In this document: one piece after another, positions 10,453 through 21,075 of the stretch
Numbering within the stretch: the first letter of the stretch is position 1
Layout: each line of letters begins with the position of its first letter
Source of the DNA: Cryptomeria japonica
Taxonomy: Eukaryota; Streptophyta; Pinopsida; Cupressales; Cupressaceae
Length of the DNA: 64,000 nt
Direction: 5' to 3'
Assembly (NCBI RefSeq): GCF_030272615.1
Contig: NC_081413.1
Span: 565,581,010 to 565,645,009, forward strand
Position numbers and translations under genes: made by a program
The notes under the pieces: generated by a model
What the model was told of the DNA's origin: nothing
Databases searched by the model: none
Seen by the model: only the letters and a program-made list of their open reading frames with translations

Positions 10453-12137
10453 TGTAGCATCATAAATTGTATGCACTTTCTAGGGTGGTACAATTTCACA
10501 CCTAGTTTAGCACCCGCCTTGGCGCATTTTGCATTTTGCATTGCATTTCCAGTTTAGCACCCGCCTTGGCACATTTTGCATTTTGTATTGCATTTCCCCT
10601 TTAGCACTTAATTAATTAAATTAATTAGGTCTAAGGTTCTATTTTATAATCTCCCATATCATAAAGTTGGGCCCCTTTTCATTAAAGTGTGCCCCTTTCA
10701 TTTTATTCTTCCAATACATCATTTAATCTAAAACCCTAATTAGGTCCTATTTTGAACTTTAAGGCCTGATTTTGGGGGTCAAAACATCTTGAAATCAGCT
10801 GTAACTTCGAGATTCTCTCTAAAATCATCATATCCGATGGCCCTAAAAATTTGGTGAAAAGTTGTCGAGACCATGGCGCCCGGAGTGCACACAGTCCCGG
10901 ACATTTTTCCTGAAATTTTAGGAGCACGATCCAATCATAAAATAAAGCTTAACCCCAATAAATTGGTGGGAGATTCAATCTCTAAGTCAGCCTAAAGTGA
11001 AATTAAGACCTAGGGTTTCCTATATAAAGACTCTCTTTTCTCAATTGAAAGCATATAAGAGACATATAAGGAAGAATCATGAATGGAGACAACAACAACA
11101 AGCAACAAGAAGGAAGGCATTGTAGCAAAAGAGAAAGTCTTGTGGGATCTTCAACAACACTCAACATCCATTAATCAAGCATTCAATTTCATTCATCAAC
11201 TTAGGGCTTTGAAGACATAGAAGAACAATAAGAGATCACCGACTGAAGATTGGCTTGTACCCCTCCCTTGGGGTTGGGTATGGTTTCATGTTGTTTTCAT
11301 ATCTTTGCACAAGCTTCATTACATCCTTTGCACTCATGCTTTAGATCACTTTGCATCTTGATTTAGAGCATTTTACTTTGTCAATTACAAGCAATTAGGG
11401 TTTACTTTGTAGGTTGCTCTAGTTTGCTTACTTTCATTTTAGGATCTTGCACATACATGAGGTCTGCACACACAACTTTTACTATACAACTTGGCTATTC
11501 GTGGAGGTGGAAATCACCAAAGCAGGGGTTTGACTAAGGCAAAACCCTATATAGCCACCTACAACCCTTTTCAGATATAAGTGTAGATTTCTAAATTTGA
11601 AGGATGCCACAAGTTGTAGATCCAACAGAAGCGGACCGAGACAGAACTTCACACCAAATTCCAACCCAGAAAGCTAGGACAGGGGCCTGGGGCGCCCTGG
11701 TCCTGCTAGGACAGGGGTGCTGGGTGCCCTGGTCCCTGTCCATTTCAGTGAATTTTAGTAGTTTCAGAGGTAGCAGCTTCAGTATTTCAGGCTTCCGGCT
11801 TCAGCGACAGATCTTGCAGTATCAAATCCATTCAAGGTACACATTTACATTTCTCCTCTTATCCTTACAATTGTTCATCATTAAATCTCAATTCTACAAT
11901 CTTGTGCTCAAAGTTACTAGTTCATACTTACACTTTAGGGTTAATAGTTGAACTTGCATCATTCTATCTATCATTTGCAACAAAGGAATAGAAATCCTAA
12001 AAGGTAGCCTGTGACTCTCTCTTCCACAAAAAGAAGTAGCCAATTGTGTGATACCTCTAGGATCTTTCGTATTCCACAAGTGTGTGATTGAAAGTGAGAT
12101 TAGGGCATGTTTGCTTAGTGTCACTTTTTCCCCCACA
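10453..12137 (+). mobile_element. Solo LTR of the Tat-5 family, inserted in Tat-1 gag
   Basis: The 1,685-bp block starts TGTAGCATCATAAATTG and ends CCCCCACA. It is collinear and closely similar along its whole length to the 5' LTR of Tat-5 at 57133-58784, in the same plus orientation. It directly joins Gag codons on both sides, with no internal element sequence, so it is a solo LTR produced by LTR-LTR recombination. Flanks are ATACT on the left and TAGTA on the right, so the usual 5-bp duplication is not evident. Confidence 0.9.
11021..11028 (+). promoter_or_regulatory. TATA box in solo LTR
   Basis: TATATAAA follows the conserved CCTAGGGTTTC block; the equivalent TATATAAG is at 57673 in the Tat-5 LTR. 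Confidence 0.55.
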
Positions 12138-13163
12138 TAGTACCTTAGGATCCCCTTTGCCTCTGTATTTATCAAACTTAGGTGTCACAAAATATGTAGG
12201 AAAAGGAGGCATTGGAATGCTTTTGTCAAATGGATAGGAACATATGTCTCTCATTATGTAAGTTGGCTTCGGTGTATTTATGTCCTCCATTTTCTTTTGT
12301 AAGTCCTTAATTTGCTGCTCCAAATTGTTCTTAGGTGGAGACCAACTTCTTGGACCATACCCCATGCCTAAACCACCGGGTGGAGGAGGAGCATATTGCA
12401 TATATGGATGATATTGATCATACACATGTTCATATGGAGGAGGTCTATAATGATGTTGCGTATAAGGACCACTTGGTATAGAGTCATGATGAGGAATAGA
12501 ATATTTGTTTTGTCCATTTATACCATACTCTACAGGTATGTCATGAGTTTGTTGTAATGTGTTGCCCCCAAATTTGACACAGGGTTTTCTTGTGTTGAAA
12601 TTTTGATCATGCCTTTGGATATCCAATTGCTTTGGTGGTTGGTCCTTAGCATTGGCATGTGATTGAGTATATTTTTCTGCATAAGACTTCCATAATGGTC
12701 TGCGAAGGTGAGTATCATATGCTTGAACATGTGTGTATGGGACCTCAGGTTTTTGAAACAAAGATGATGGTGATTCAGGCACCATATGTGGTCTTCTATT
12801 GCCTCCACTATTAGGTCTCCTTTGATCCATATTGAGGTGAGGTTGTTGCAAAGGTTGATTTTCCATTATTTGAGACATGTCAAAATCATGAGGGATCTTG
12901 GCTCCACTTTGTGCCATCACTTGTAAGAAATAGTGTCTATCTCTCCTCATTATTTTCTCAACTAATTGATTGAAATGGGGATCCATAATGGAGTCTTCAA
13001 ATTCTGTTGAATATACTGAAATGTTGTCCATATTGTCATTGTGTGTATCATTGTTGTTTGTAGTATCCATGTTCTCAACATTTGGAATGTTTCTATAGGC
13101 ATCCATGTCAGGTAATGTAGTATGATCAGAATTGAAAAAAATCATTGTCATACTCATAGGCAC
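12138..13163 (-). pseudogene. Tat-1 gag, N-terminal half
   Basis: Minus-strand frame of about 340 codons, open from 13163 to the LTR insertion. It has an Asp/Asn-rich N-terminus, GAKIPHDFDMSQ (Tat-2: GAKLPSDFDLAQ), a long Pro/Tyr/His-rich linker that Tat-2 lacks, a short coiled segment (LEQQIKDLQKKMEDI) and the shared block YPFDKSIPMPPFPTYFVTPKF then DKYRGKGDP. The breakpoint falls exactly after GDP, where Tat-2 continues into the retrotransposon Gag core. The start codon at 13163 is a guess; upstream homology to Tat-2 fades. Confidence 0.8.
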
Positions 13164-14499
13164 TCATGTTTGCGGACTCTTGAGCCTCTTTAGTTTCTCT
13201 CCTAGATTTTTGGGAAAGAGTTTCAACCATGAACTAGGTCTTGACCAAGATGTGTGAGACTAGATGAAAATGGAAAGAGTATGGAAGACCAAAAATTGGA
13301 TGGAATGTAAATGAATTTGAGGTGTACTTGCAATGTCCAAAGTGTAAGACCAAGTATGTATGTAGAAGAGTAGGTGTGGCTTCCAAATAGATGATAGTTT
13401 CTCTTGATGAGGTAAGTTGACCTTGACTCTAAGTAAGACCAAATGAGACCCAAAGGGGATAGAACTTGATGAGGGACCACTTAGCAAAATGTTGTTGTAT
13501 GTAGTGTGTTGACAAAGTAAGATGAGGACAAGCAAGTGACCTTTTGACTCAAGTTTAGACAAATGTGAATGTAATGCAAGATGTAAAGCAATGATGAAAT
13601 TTGTGAGACCCAAAGATAGGTTGAATGCTAGATGAAAACCCAGAGAGATAACCTAGGAAGCTCACTAAGTCTGAAAGTGATTGTTCTTGTTTGCTGGATT
13701 GTAAAAGTTTTTCAATTCTGAACACAGACGTGCCTATATACTTCACAGACGCACTTTTATGACGTAGACGTGATTCTGTCAGACACAGATGTGTTTCTAA
13801 GATTTTGTAAATGCATTTTTTCTCAAGAAAACATAGACATGTTTCTGCCCTTTATAGACACAGTTAGATGACACAGACGCGATTTTGTCAGACACAGACA
13901 CATTTTTGAAAACTAAGTGCAAATTTTCCAATTCATGAAGTTGTTTTGTTGTGACCCAATCTGAATTTTTGACTATTTTTTCGTGACAAGAGGACACAAT
14001 GTTGATGAAGACTCAATGTTTGCAAGTGTTTAGACTCAAAATGACTCAAAGGAAAGTGTGTTGTTTGATGTAAAAATGTTTTGCATACACTTGAAGACAC
14101 GAAAGACACAATGTTTTGATGTTTGGTCTTGAATGTTTGAATGTTGAAAAGAAGACAAGCACAATTATTATGGTTGGCCAGGACAATAGTTGTTGATCCC
14201 ACATGAGGATATGCTATTCAGAGCAGATACTTATATGCTTGACCCCACTGGCTCTACCCTCGACACTCACTTCTCAGGGCAGCCAAGCATCAGTCCCCAT
14301 GAAAACTCCCCGTGGTGAACTTTGTATCTCTACTAAGAATTGTATGTGTGTGGGCCACTCCAGAGGTCCGGCCTCATGCCCCAACAACTAGAAGGATTTT
14401 GGCTTCTAAAAAAAAGGTGCTAGTAAGGGCATCAGCTCGTGTGGCCATACATGCGGCACTTTCAGCTTTGTAAATACCGAAGGCTCCCAGCCAGTAGGG
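13164..14499 (-). other. Tat-1 leader (5' untranslated) remnant
   Basis: Non-coding on inspection. Between about 13725 and 13910 the unit ACAGACGC/ACAGACGTG recurs about nine times with TTTTG-type spacers, comparable in place to the AGCGCT array in the Tat-2 leader. The 14200-14490 part is more GC-rich and unassigned. Neither the expected primer-binding-site block nor a 5' LTR is found. Confidence 0.5.
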
Positions 14500-14780
14500 G
14501 TTACACCCTACAACTGATCAAATAAATTTGATCAAATGGGTTTATGGGGAGACATTGTGTCGGTATGAACTAATCAACACACATTACCCATGGTTTTCAC
14601 CATGGATACAGTTGTTTATAGTGGTTCGGAAGAGGTGGGGGTTATGCCCTACAACTAATCAAATAAATTTGATCAAACGGGTTTATGGGGAGACATAGTA
14701 TCGATATGAACTAATCAACACACGTTACCCATGGTTTTCACCATGGATATAGTTGTTTATAGTGGTTCGGAAGAGATGGG
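14500..14780. repeat. 141-bp tandem duplication at the Tat-1/LINE junction
   Basis: Two adjacent copies, 14500-14640 and 14641-14780, begin GTTACACCCTACAACT and GTTATGCCCTACAACT and both end GGTTCGGAAGAG[G/A]TGGG. They differ at roughly a dozen positions by eye. Each contains the palindrome-like CCATGGTTTTCACCATGG. LINE coding sequence resumes right after the second copy. Confidence 0.88.
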
Positions 14781-16254
14781 TTTTCTGGATAAATCTTTTA
14801 CTGTTGAAGGCTTTGCAATTTGGAATGTAGTTCAATCAACTAAAAGTTGGGCTGCTGCTAGAAGAATGTGGAAATTGGGGAATGGTAGAAGTATAAGATT
14901 TTGGGAAGACAGATGGCTTATGGATAAACCTTTGGAGGAAATTCCAATCCTTTATAATTGGAAAGATTGGTTCAAAAATAGGCATGGGGGTTTGGTTAGA
15001 GACTACTGGAGAAATAGGAATTGGATTGAGTTTAGCTAGCATTGTTCAGGTTTAAAGTTTCTTGAGATTTTGCTTTCTTCTAAACTTTTGAGGGACAACA
15101 AAGAGGATAGTTTGATTTGGAGGGAAACCCTGGATGGGAATTATTTTGTGTCTTCGGCTGTGGCTATCCACAAAAAAGTTATGGAAGAGATTCCTATTTG
15201 GGCTAAAGTGTGGAATAAGAAGTTATTTCCTAAAGTTAATATCTTTTTTTGGATCTTTATCCAAAACAAGGTGTTGACTTTGGACAAACTTCAAAAGCGA
15301 GGATTTGTTTTTCCTAATAGGTGTTCTCTTTGTTGCAGGGAAGAAGAGTCTGCTTGCCATATTCTCCACTAGTGTACTTTCAACCAAGAAATTTGGAAAA
15401 TTATTTTTAGTAGGTGGAAGTTGAGCTGGGTTTTTTCGAACTCTCTAGGGGAATCCTACCAACAATGGTACTATCCTAATTCCAACCCTAAGATTGTGGA
15501 CCTTTAGAAACTTACTTTACCTAATGTTATCTGGAACATCTGGAAGGAGCGCAACAATAGGATTTTTAGGGATAAAAGTGATAACCCTGAAGTTGTGGTG
15601 GATAAAATATATAGAAGTATATTTGAATGTCTCAATGGTACTGATCATGGTCTAGTAGCTAAAGAAGACTTTAATGATAGGTGTAACCTTTCTACAACCA
15701 AATCTAGTAAGGAGAAGGGTAGGGAAGGTCTGGCATGGTGCTTTCCACCTCAAGGATGGATAAAGGCCAACTTTGATGGGGCGTCTAAGGAGAATCTGGG
15801 TAAAGCTGGTTATGGGGGCATTGTTGGGAATTTTGCTGGAAGTTGCCTAGTGGCGGTTATTGGCCCTCTGGGTAGTCAAACTAGTCATTATGCTGAAGAT
15901 TCAGCTACTCTGAATACTTTGATTATTGCTAAGAACCTAAATCATGACAACTTATGGCTGGAGGGAGACTCACTAAATATTATCAAGTGCTTGAAGGGGG
16001 AAACCGAGCCATTGTGGTCTATAGAAAACATAATTTTGAAAGCTAGAGAAATTATCACTAGTTTTAAAGTTATCATAATTGAACATGCCTTTAGAGAAAA
16101 AAATTTGGTTGCGGATGGCCTGACAAACCTAGGCGTTAATTTTGAAACTCAAACTGTTTGGCACGGGGAAGATAATATTAATTTTAGTATTAAAGATCTC
16201 CTAAGAAAGGATATATTCATGGGGAAAGAAGGACAACATAATTATGATAGTTGA
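14781..16254 (+). pseudogene. LINE ORF2 C-terminal part: thumb/zinc-binding region and RNase H
   Basis: The frame resumes with AIWNVVQSTKSWAAA and the plant-LINE signature WKLGNGRSIRFWEDRW. A zf-RVT-type module follows at about 15120-15372 with CSLCCREEESACHILH (C-x2-C...C-x2-H). RNase H covers about 15755-16130: FDGAS, YAED, EGDS and VADGL supply the four acidic residues, so its catalytic set looks intact. RNase H removes RNA from RNA:DNA hybrids during element copying. The frame is constant but stops occur at 15037, 15370 and about 15506. The TGA at 16252-16254 lies 8 nt past the ATG of the following ORF3. Confidence 0.9.
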
Positions 16255-18023
16255 AATGAGTAATTTATGCATTTATAGAAAGGTTATGATTACTTGGCAA
16301 AGTGGCAGAATCGCAATCAAAGATATTAACACTCCGCACACTTTGTGGGTTATCATTTTCAAAATTTTGAGAGACAACGGGAATAAAGCTTTGAGTTTGC
16401 AGAGGAACAAAGGTGGAAGTCTGAAATTGAATATGGGAGGGGATCTAAGGAGGGAGAAACCAGACAACATTTCCAGATGGAAGGAAATGCCAAAAGTATG
16501 GATGAAGCTAGAAAAAGGGTCCCTGACGAATTTTATGGAGAAGCTGGTTGATTATGATAAAGGTAGGGTTAATCTTGTAGTCTCCAAAATAACTGAAAAA
16601 TTGGAGTAATGAGTCTTTAAAAATCCATGGTGTGAGGTTCAAATTGGACGTGGGCCTCATTGCGATTGTAACAGGTATGCCCCACTCAAGGCTCAATTTT
16701 TTTAGAGATCTTAAAGTTTCCAATAATGCTGTTAAACTTTTTCCGCGTAAGGAAAAGCAAAGGGCTAAAATTGGTAAAGCTACGAGGGGTTATTATGATG
16801 CCTCCAACATCAAGAAAATTTAGGGCTGGGTGTTGAATGCTATCATGGAATACATAACAGTTGAGGGTCATTTTACTAGGGCCCATACATATAAATTTGT
16901 TCTATTAAACCACTTCAGGAATGAGAAAAGGGTTTCTCCGCCCTACTATCTCTTCAGATCCTTGTTGAGGTCTCTCAACAAACACAACAATAATCCCTCA
17001 AACCCGATGCTTCATTGCGGCCTCATTCTGCTCATTTATGAGCACTGCAAAATCCTTGCCATTCAAGAAAACAAGAGGTTGTCTGCTTCTCCAGGGAAAG
17101 GCAAGAGAAAGCTGGAGGAAGGTGGACCCAGCAAGGAAGAGTCTATTCAGAGAAAAAAAAGAAAGATCGCCACTAGGATGAAAACCCAAGATGATAAGAA
17201 TGACATAGAGGAAACTAGAAAAGATGGCAGTGAAATGGAAATAGATGAGTTAGGAGGTGAGGAAAGTTGGAAAGATGAGAACGTGGGTGCAAAGGAAGAT
17301 GAAGCTGAGGACGTGTCTGACCAAGACAGTCCAATTCATAGTGCTAGCTTAGGCAATGACAACAGCCAGCCTATGGTGGATACGGATGATAAGGATAATG
17401 AGGAAAAAGATATGGATTCTGAGAGGGATAAGAATAAGGAACCTAAGAAGGAAACGGCTAAGGATAGTCTAAGTAAGGATAAGGAGTGTGCCGGAGAAGG
17501 GTTATTCTTGGATAACCACAAAAACCTTACTGAGGCTAGATTGGATTTTGATTGATGGACATATGAATTTTTGAAGAATTTGGAAAAAAAGGGGAAGTAG
17601 ATGGATGAGAAAAGGAAGGAAGATGACATGTACTAGAAGCAATGGAAGAAGGACATGGAGGAAGAAGCTAAAAAGATGGTAGCTCAAATTGACTATTTGG
17701 AAGAAGGTAAAGTGGCAATGAAAAACCTGTTGGGAATGATCCCGAATATCTTGTTTGCTATTACAAAGAACCTAGAGGATATTTATAAGGTCCTTGAAAA
17801 CTCCAGCTCTCCCTAACTGGTGGTGGACCTCAACATTGATGAAGATACTATTGAGATTGGGAGCAGGGAAGCTATGCTCGGTGGAGCGACAAAGAGAACC
17901 AGGGCGAGTGTGAAGAAAGCTGCTATGATGTCTGCTAAGGAAATCCCTAATCTTAGGGATAATATCAAAGATCTGTATGGGATTAGCAATAACTTGGCCA
18001 ATTCTCTAAAAAACATAAATTAG
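16244..18023 (+). pseudogene. LINE ORF3: unrecognised protein downstream of RNase H
   Basis: I do not recognise the function. ATG 16244 overlaps the ORF2 stop by 11 nt, and after one frameshift in an A-run near 16595 the same frame runs to 18023 (about 590 codons), with stops near 16821, 17553, 17598, 17634 and 17815. The N-terminal 250 residues look globular: GLIAIVTGMPHSRLNFF, then WVLNAIMEYITVEGHF and YKFVLLNHFRNEKR. The middle is basic then strongly acidic and charged (KGKRKLEE, later many D/E/K). The C-terminal part looks helical (MVAQIDYLEEGKVAMKNL) and ends in a basic stretch. General style resembles plant transposon-associated proteins with a GLP/FF N-terminal domain. It sits between ORF2 and the LINE 3' UTR, so it appears to belong to the LINE. 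Confidence 0.7.
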
Positions 18024-18225
18024 TTCCTTTTCTGTGCTTTGTCTGGTTTGGCTAGTTTTCGCTAGTTTTTTGGGGCTTTTTAGCTGGTTTTTTCTAGTTG
18101 TTTTGCTGGTTTTTCTTATGTATGTTCCTTTTGGTTTCCAAATGCTTTTATCTCATAAGGATATTTTATAAAGGGTTTCAAGGCCCTTTAAAAACCTATT
18201 TTTACCTTAATCAAAAATACTAGAA
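18024..18225 (+). other. LINE 3' untranslated region
   Basis: T/G-rich text with several TAGTTTT/GGTTTTT runs, then GGGTTTCAAGGCCCTTTAAAAACC and an A-ending terminus. This composition is typical of plant LINE 3' UTRs and supports the placement of ORF3 inside the element. Confidence 0.6.
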
Positions 18226-18769
18226 GCAACTCATATTGTTTGTGTACATAAAAGACAATATGGGAGTTCATTATACCCAGCAACTTGTGGTGTTGTTGTT
18301 CGTGTTGGCTTTGTTGGACCCTGCAATTAAGATTCAATATACATTATTCAATACGATTAACTATGCAACATAATGAAATATTGAAAAGTGTGTTATCTTG
18401 TTGAGCTTCACTTGGTTTTGAGAATAGTTTAATATTCTCTACTTAACAGGGCCAACCACGTCAAGGTGGAAGCTCATTTGGCCCCTCCCCCCCCTAACAT
18501 CACTCTAAATTCCCCGTTAACAAAAAATGTTACATTAATTACTACTCTAATTACAAATTAAGATGTTTAATTGTATTAATATATAAATAAATAAATTTGA
18601 ATAGCAAATGAATACCTCCACTACTGGGATGCACATCCGGACCTTCATGTGTAGGTGGTGTTTCATGATTAGCAGGCTGCATTCCAATGTCATGCACATT
18701 GTTATCATTGCTTGCTTATTTAAAACAAATATAGTCACTTTATATTGGAACTAAACATCAATTAGATTA
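18226..18769. other. Unassigned; probable left (3') end of the CACTA element
   Basis: No gene seen. A pyrimidine run (about 18482-18493) precedes CATCACTCTAAATTCC. A CACTA-type inverted end would be expected in this interval but I cannot prove one, because I found no reverse-complement partner on the right side. Confidence 0.35.
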
Positions 18770-20020
18770 TTGGTAAAGTATTCAGTTTGAAACAATTTCC
18801 ATTTAGCATATTTACCCATGTGACAGATGCACTCGAATGTTGTGTATGCCCACTCAATTCTCGTAGCCGATTAGCCAGGCTGATTAGCCTTGGTGGTAGG
18901 CAATTCTCTTGTCATCTTCTATGGGCGCTCTATTGAATTCAGAGCCTTGCATTTTTTCTTGGTACTATAAATTTTGCTTGCATTATTTGATAAAAAAAAA
19001 CGTTTGCAATTTATTAATATTTTGATGCAATGTTTCATTTACATGAGATACTTACAATTCGTGCAACAAGTTTCATATAACCACCAGAGCTAAGTTTGTG
19101 TTGCCCATTCTTTTCTTGTCTTGCCTTGGTTTCCTTTGATGTGTCACTCAGTCTATAAAAAGTTTGAAATATGTTACATTATATAAATATAAAGAGTAAT
19201 TAATTAGTACATAATTACATTCTTAATATTATCTCATACCTTCTTCTGGCGTTTGGTGGTGTATTTCCTTTTTTCCTTTCAATTCTCTCCTTGGCATCCA
19301 AAATCAAGTCCTTCCACTCCCTCTCTGGAATCATGGGGGGATGTTCGTACTTTAGGTTCCTCTCTAAATGGGTCCTGTATTGGTCCCTCACATACTTTAG
19401 ATATGTGCCATCTTTTTCAAGGAGCTTGGTTTTGTCAAAGGTGTCATTTCCAAACCACTCAACCATTTGGTTTGTCAATTCATCTTTTAACCTTTTTTCT
19501 TGGTCATTCCACCTTTTAAAGGAAAAACAAACCTGTTAGATTTAGAAGTGAACCGAAGCTAAATTTATTATACTTCAAGAAATGGATCAAAGGAAAACTA
19601 TTCGAGCAATGATATGAAATCAAAATAGTGGATTAGGGTTAGTTCACATATGATGTACCACCTTTTACGTATGGTGGGCCCAAATATCTGCAATGTAATG
19701 TCCCTGAGATATTTATAGAAAATATCATTGCCTGCAAAAAATTCATGGGATCATTAGTCTAAAACGAGTGACCATAAAGTAAATTACAATTAGAGTATAT
19801 ATAATAATAATTTTAAAGTACTTGGAACCTTTTGTATCTTTAAGGGAATCATTTCTTCGTCGCTCACCACCAATGTGGCCTGTATCATTCCTGTACTAGC
19901 AATATGAGAAGATCCAGGAAATGATGGTATATTATCAGTAGTAGTCACCTCTGGCACATCCTCATGTGCATCTCCTCTTGCAAAAAATGAATCCACTATG
20001 AAATGGCATTAGAATTCAAG
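18770..20020 (-). pseudogene. CACTA second gene, 3' exons with Transposase_24-like region
   Basis: Minus-strand exons with plausible splice borders. One exon (about 19998-19820) encodes a Ser/Thr/Glu-rich stretch. Around 19730-19640 it reads YKYLRDITLQIFGPT. The exon 19512-19240 reads MVEWFGNDTFDKTKLL, then KYVRDQYRTHLERN and IPEREWKDLILDAKERIE, the style of plant transposase-associated (Transposase_24/TNPA-like) proteins. A following exon near 19155-19060 reads KARQEKNGQHKLSSGGYMKL, a conserved end segment of the same families. Such CACTA proteins bind subterminal repeats and assist transposition. It lies downstream of the SET-like exons in the same orientation and may be the same gene. Stops are few but exon phases were not verified. 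Confidence 0.6.
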
Positions 20021-21060
20021 AAAGAACACTTGAAGGGAAATAAACACATAACAAAAGATAGAGCAAAAGAGGGATCTACCAATAGTGGGTGGGCCAATAT
20101 GACGTGCAGTAGAGGATGTCTGCATGCTACGTGTTGCCGACATTGCAGTCGGCAATATAGCTAAGGGTAACCTCTGATGAGGCGACGACAACAATATTTG
20201 CACAGGAACATTGACATCACCTAAAGAATAATACATATGAAAAGTGCAATAATTGTAAACAAGGATGAACCTTTATTTTGAAAATTGACAGTATCAAGTA
20301 TGATGTGTTTTGGGTACTTAGAGTGATAAGACAAGAAAGCGATAATACAAGAAAATTGTCATCACCTGAAGAACCTGCAACACCCTGATCATGGCAACGA
20401 ATTTCATGAGGGTGGATAAATTGTTGTAAAAACAATACGTACATATTTTAGTTAATGACATAAAAGAGAAGAAAATATGAACCATTATTGAACTTTTGTT
20501 ATAATTAAAGCTTTCATTACTGCTTACTTGCAAGTTTTCTGCTGTCCGAATCAATAATTCCACCCTCTCTCATATCTCATCAGTCATAGGATGCACGACT
20601 GCCAAAGCAACAATCTCTTTAGTAATTTTTCTAAGAGGCTTTTTTATGAATTCCATAGGGTGTGTGGAATCTTCAAGGTCATCATTGCTTAACCCTATTG
20701 ATTCCACATCCCTAGAGAGGTGCTCAGGTACTGTAGCTCCCTTTTTGTTTCCCCGAACATCCGTCTATGTCAAGAATATCATTAACAATTATAAAATTAG
20801 TCTAAATCACTAAAAAAAGGAACATAATAATGTAACAATTTGCTTCTATCTAATTTGTACAATTACAATGAGGTTTACCTGGTTGGTAGAAGTGTCACAA
20901 CCTACATCCTTGTCTGTGATATGTGATGGATCCATGTCGCCCTATGACAAAGAAAAATAATAAAAAATGTTAGCGAAATTAAACCAATAGACTTAGCAAA
21001 AAAACTTCATAATAAAATGGTATATTGGATTCATTAATTGGAGGTTGGTTAATTTAAATG
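20021..21060 (-). pseudogene. CACTA second gene, middle exons (unrecognised linker)
   Basis: Short minus-strand segments bounded by good AG and GT sites: about 20941-20879 (21 codons, GDMDPSHITDKDVGCDTST), about 20765-20530 (charged; VPEHLSRDVESIGLSNDD and PLRKITKEIVALAVVHP, with one stop), about 20402-20380, and about 20222-20080 (VPVQILLSSPHQRLP, Ser/Thr-rich end). No domain recognised. Their regular donor and acceptor motifs (CAG|GTAAAC, CATAG|) suggest they link the SET-like exon to the Transposase_24-like exons in one transcript. This gene model is an inference. Confidence 0.45.
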
Positions 21061-21075
21061 GTATCTAGTACGTAC

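Larger units (their letters stand above)
2940..14780 (-). mobile_element. Tat-1: degraded Ty3/gypsy (Tat-type) LTR retrotransposon, reverse orientation
   Basis: Reverse-oriented element inserted in the LINE. From high to low coordinate it holds a leader, a gag split by a solo LTR, protease, a short linker and the last part of integrase, then a 3' region and one LTR (2940-3687). RT, both RNase H domains and most of the integrase are missing, evidently by internal deletion between about 7690 and 8154. The homologous parts are collinear with Tat-2 in this window. The 5' LTR and primer-binding site are not found at the right side; the right boundary is placed where LINE coding sequence resumes and is uncertain. 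No clear 5-bp duplication is seen. Confidence 0.8.
14781..18225 (+). mobile_element. LINE retrotransposon, 3' segment
   Basis: Continuation of the LINE cut at 2939: the end of ORF2 with the zinc-binding region and RNase H, an extra ORF3, and a T/G-rich 3' UTR ending around TTTTTACCTTAATCAAAAA near 18220. A short A-rich end is compatible with a LINE tail, but the precise end and target duplication are not resolved because the left end is outside the window. Confidence 0.85.

Noticed and set aside
13555-14202. Minus-strand ORFs of 60-90 codons in the Tat-1 leader
   Set aside because: No motifs, no counterpart in Tat-2, and they overlap the short-repeat array.
18482-18510. CACTCTAAATTCCCC as the CACTA terminal inverted repeat
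   Set aside because: It starts CACTC and no reverse-complement partner was seen beyond 49545, so it is not supported.
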